Shown: positions 63,324 to 64,000 of the stretch, one piece after another
Layout: each line of letters begins with the position of its first letter
Position numbering within the stretch: the first letter of the stretch is position 1
Origin: Adineta vaga
Lineage: Eukaryota; Rotifera
Direction: 5' to 3'
Assembly (NCBI GenBank): GCA_021613535.1
Contig: CP075494.1
Span: 11,842,001-11,906,000, forward strand
DNA: 64,000 nt
Notes under the pieces: model-generated
The model's database searches: none
The model's input: the letters and a program-made list of their open reading frames with translations, nothing else
Told to the model about the DNA's origin: nothing
Position numbers and translations under genes: made by a program

Positions 63324-64000
63324 TCAACGTTTTTTATGTAAACATGGTGCAAGTGTCAGAATAGCTTTAGATTTGACTTCTTCGGAAATCTTCACAAAAT
63401 CAAATGTATAGAAATATTTTGATGGTGTATTATTGCTTTTTTCTTCCATTGAATTCGTTTTCGAACATTGAAAACCCAAAGCTTCGATTTTTCGTATAAA
63501 TTTTTGTGGCTGATTTTCAAATCGTGATGCAATTTCAACGATTTTCATTGTTCCACGTAAACGAAGAATACGATGCGCTTCATGAATAAAATCAGTTAAA
63601 TTTGTTCCCATTAATGATAAACAAAAAATAACAATATCAACTGAATTTGTTTTCATTGGTGTATGTGCAATATCACATACCTGAACATGTTCATTCATTG
63701 CAACAAAATCAAAACTTGAGATATTTGGATGTGTTGATTTTAATGTTTGAGCAAGAAGAGCATCGCCACAGCCCATATCAACAATAGTATGATTTCCCGA
63801 ACGTTTACGAATATATGCAATAATTTCATCTAATGGTTGATCTGGCCAACGAGACATGCTTGTCTATGATAGAAAAATTTTAAAAAAACAATTTGTTGAA
63901 AAAATCTTCAAGAAAACTTACAGCATAACCTTGATGATAGGCATGAAATGATTGAGGATCTTTTTCAAACATTTTCTGAGCTTCTTTACTTGATGATGTA
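63324..64000 (-). CDS. RRP8: RRP8, rRNA-processing methyltransferase (5' part outside window)
   Basis: Two exons are visible: 63922-64000 (incomplete at the window edge) and 63324-63863. They read DPQSFHAYHQGYA, SRWPDQPLDEIIAYI, then the SAM-binding motif VDMGCGDALLAQ, VAMNEHVQVCDIAHTPMK, VDIVIFCLSLMGTNLTDFI, EAHRILRLRGTMKIVEIASRF and the end LTLAPCLHKKR. All fit the Rossmann methyltransferase of RRP8/nucleomethylin, which methylates adenosine in 25S/28S rRNA (m1A) in the nucleolus and takes part in rDNA silencing in mammals. The CLSLMGTN block is diagnostic. The N-terminal region lies beyond the right edge. The frame is intact. Confidence 0.94.

Overview
The window is AT-rich nuclear DNA from an invertebrate animal, most likely a bdelloid rotifer. 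It holds intron-containing metazoan genes (SNAP-25, tektin-2, SMIM15, FOXJ2/3, HR96-like nuclear receptors) with many introns of only about 50-70 bases, short gaps between genes, and a B-box/NHL-repeat protein of a type I recall as abundant in bdelloids. The species call is an inference from gene style, not from a marker gene.

Layout. 0-5 kb: LIM-kinase-like catalytic gene (minus), then a TATA-containing promoter. 5-10 kb: intronless viperin (RSAD2, plus), a CIB-family EF-hand gene (minus), a relic of the pyruvate dehydrogenase E1-beta C-terminus, and RNA polymerase II subunit RPB3 (plus). 10-19 kb: XK-related membrane protein (plus), tektin-2 (minus), a neuropeptide precursor with repeated ASLRPF units (plus), SMIM15 (minus). 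19-26 kb: NADP isocitrate dehydrogenase (minus) head-to-head with the mRNA capping enzyme (plus), then a B-box/NHL protein (minus). 28-30 kb: SNAP-25 with two candidate alternative first coding exons. About 31.1 kb: a small MITE-like palindromic element. 31.6-42.7 kb: four tandem HR96/NR1J-like nuclear receptors, all minus. 45.6-48.5 kb: an ARL14EP-like gene followed closely by FOXJ2/3 (plus). 50.3-51 kb: a small secreted cysteine-rich protein (minus). 52.6-63 kb: three low-complexity Gly/Pro/Met-rich genes with no visible signal peptide that share short Arg-rich and hydrophobic motifs. The right edge holds the 3' part of RRP8 (minus).

Functional threads. Core housekeeping genes (POLR2C, RNGTT, IDH, RRP8) are interleaved with neuronal genes (SNAP-25, neuropeptide) and ciliary genes (tektin-2). 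The parts most likely to be lineage-specific are the receptor cluster, whose terminal helices all lack the usual AF-2 glutamate, the repetitive structural-type gene trio, the ASLRPF precursor and the SNAP-25 first-exon pair. Gene models were read by eye from splice-site and frame continuity. Intron-rich spans are given as start-to-stop ranges.
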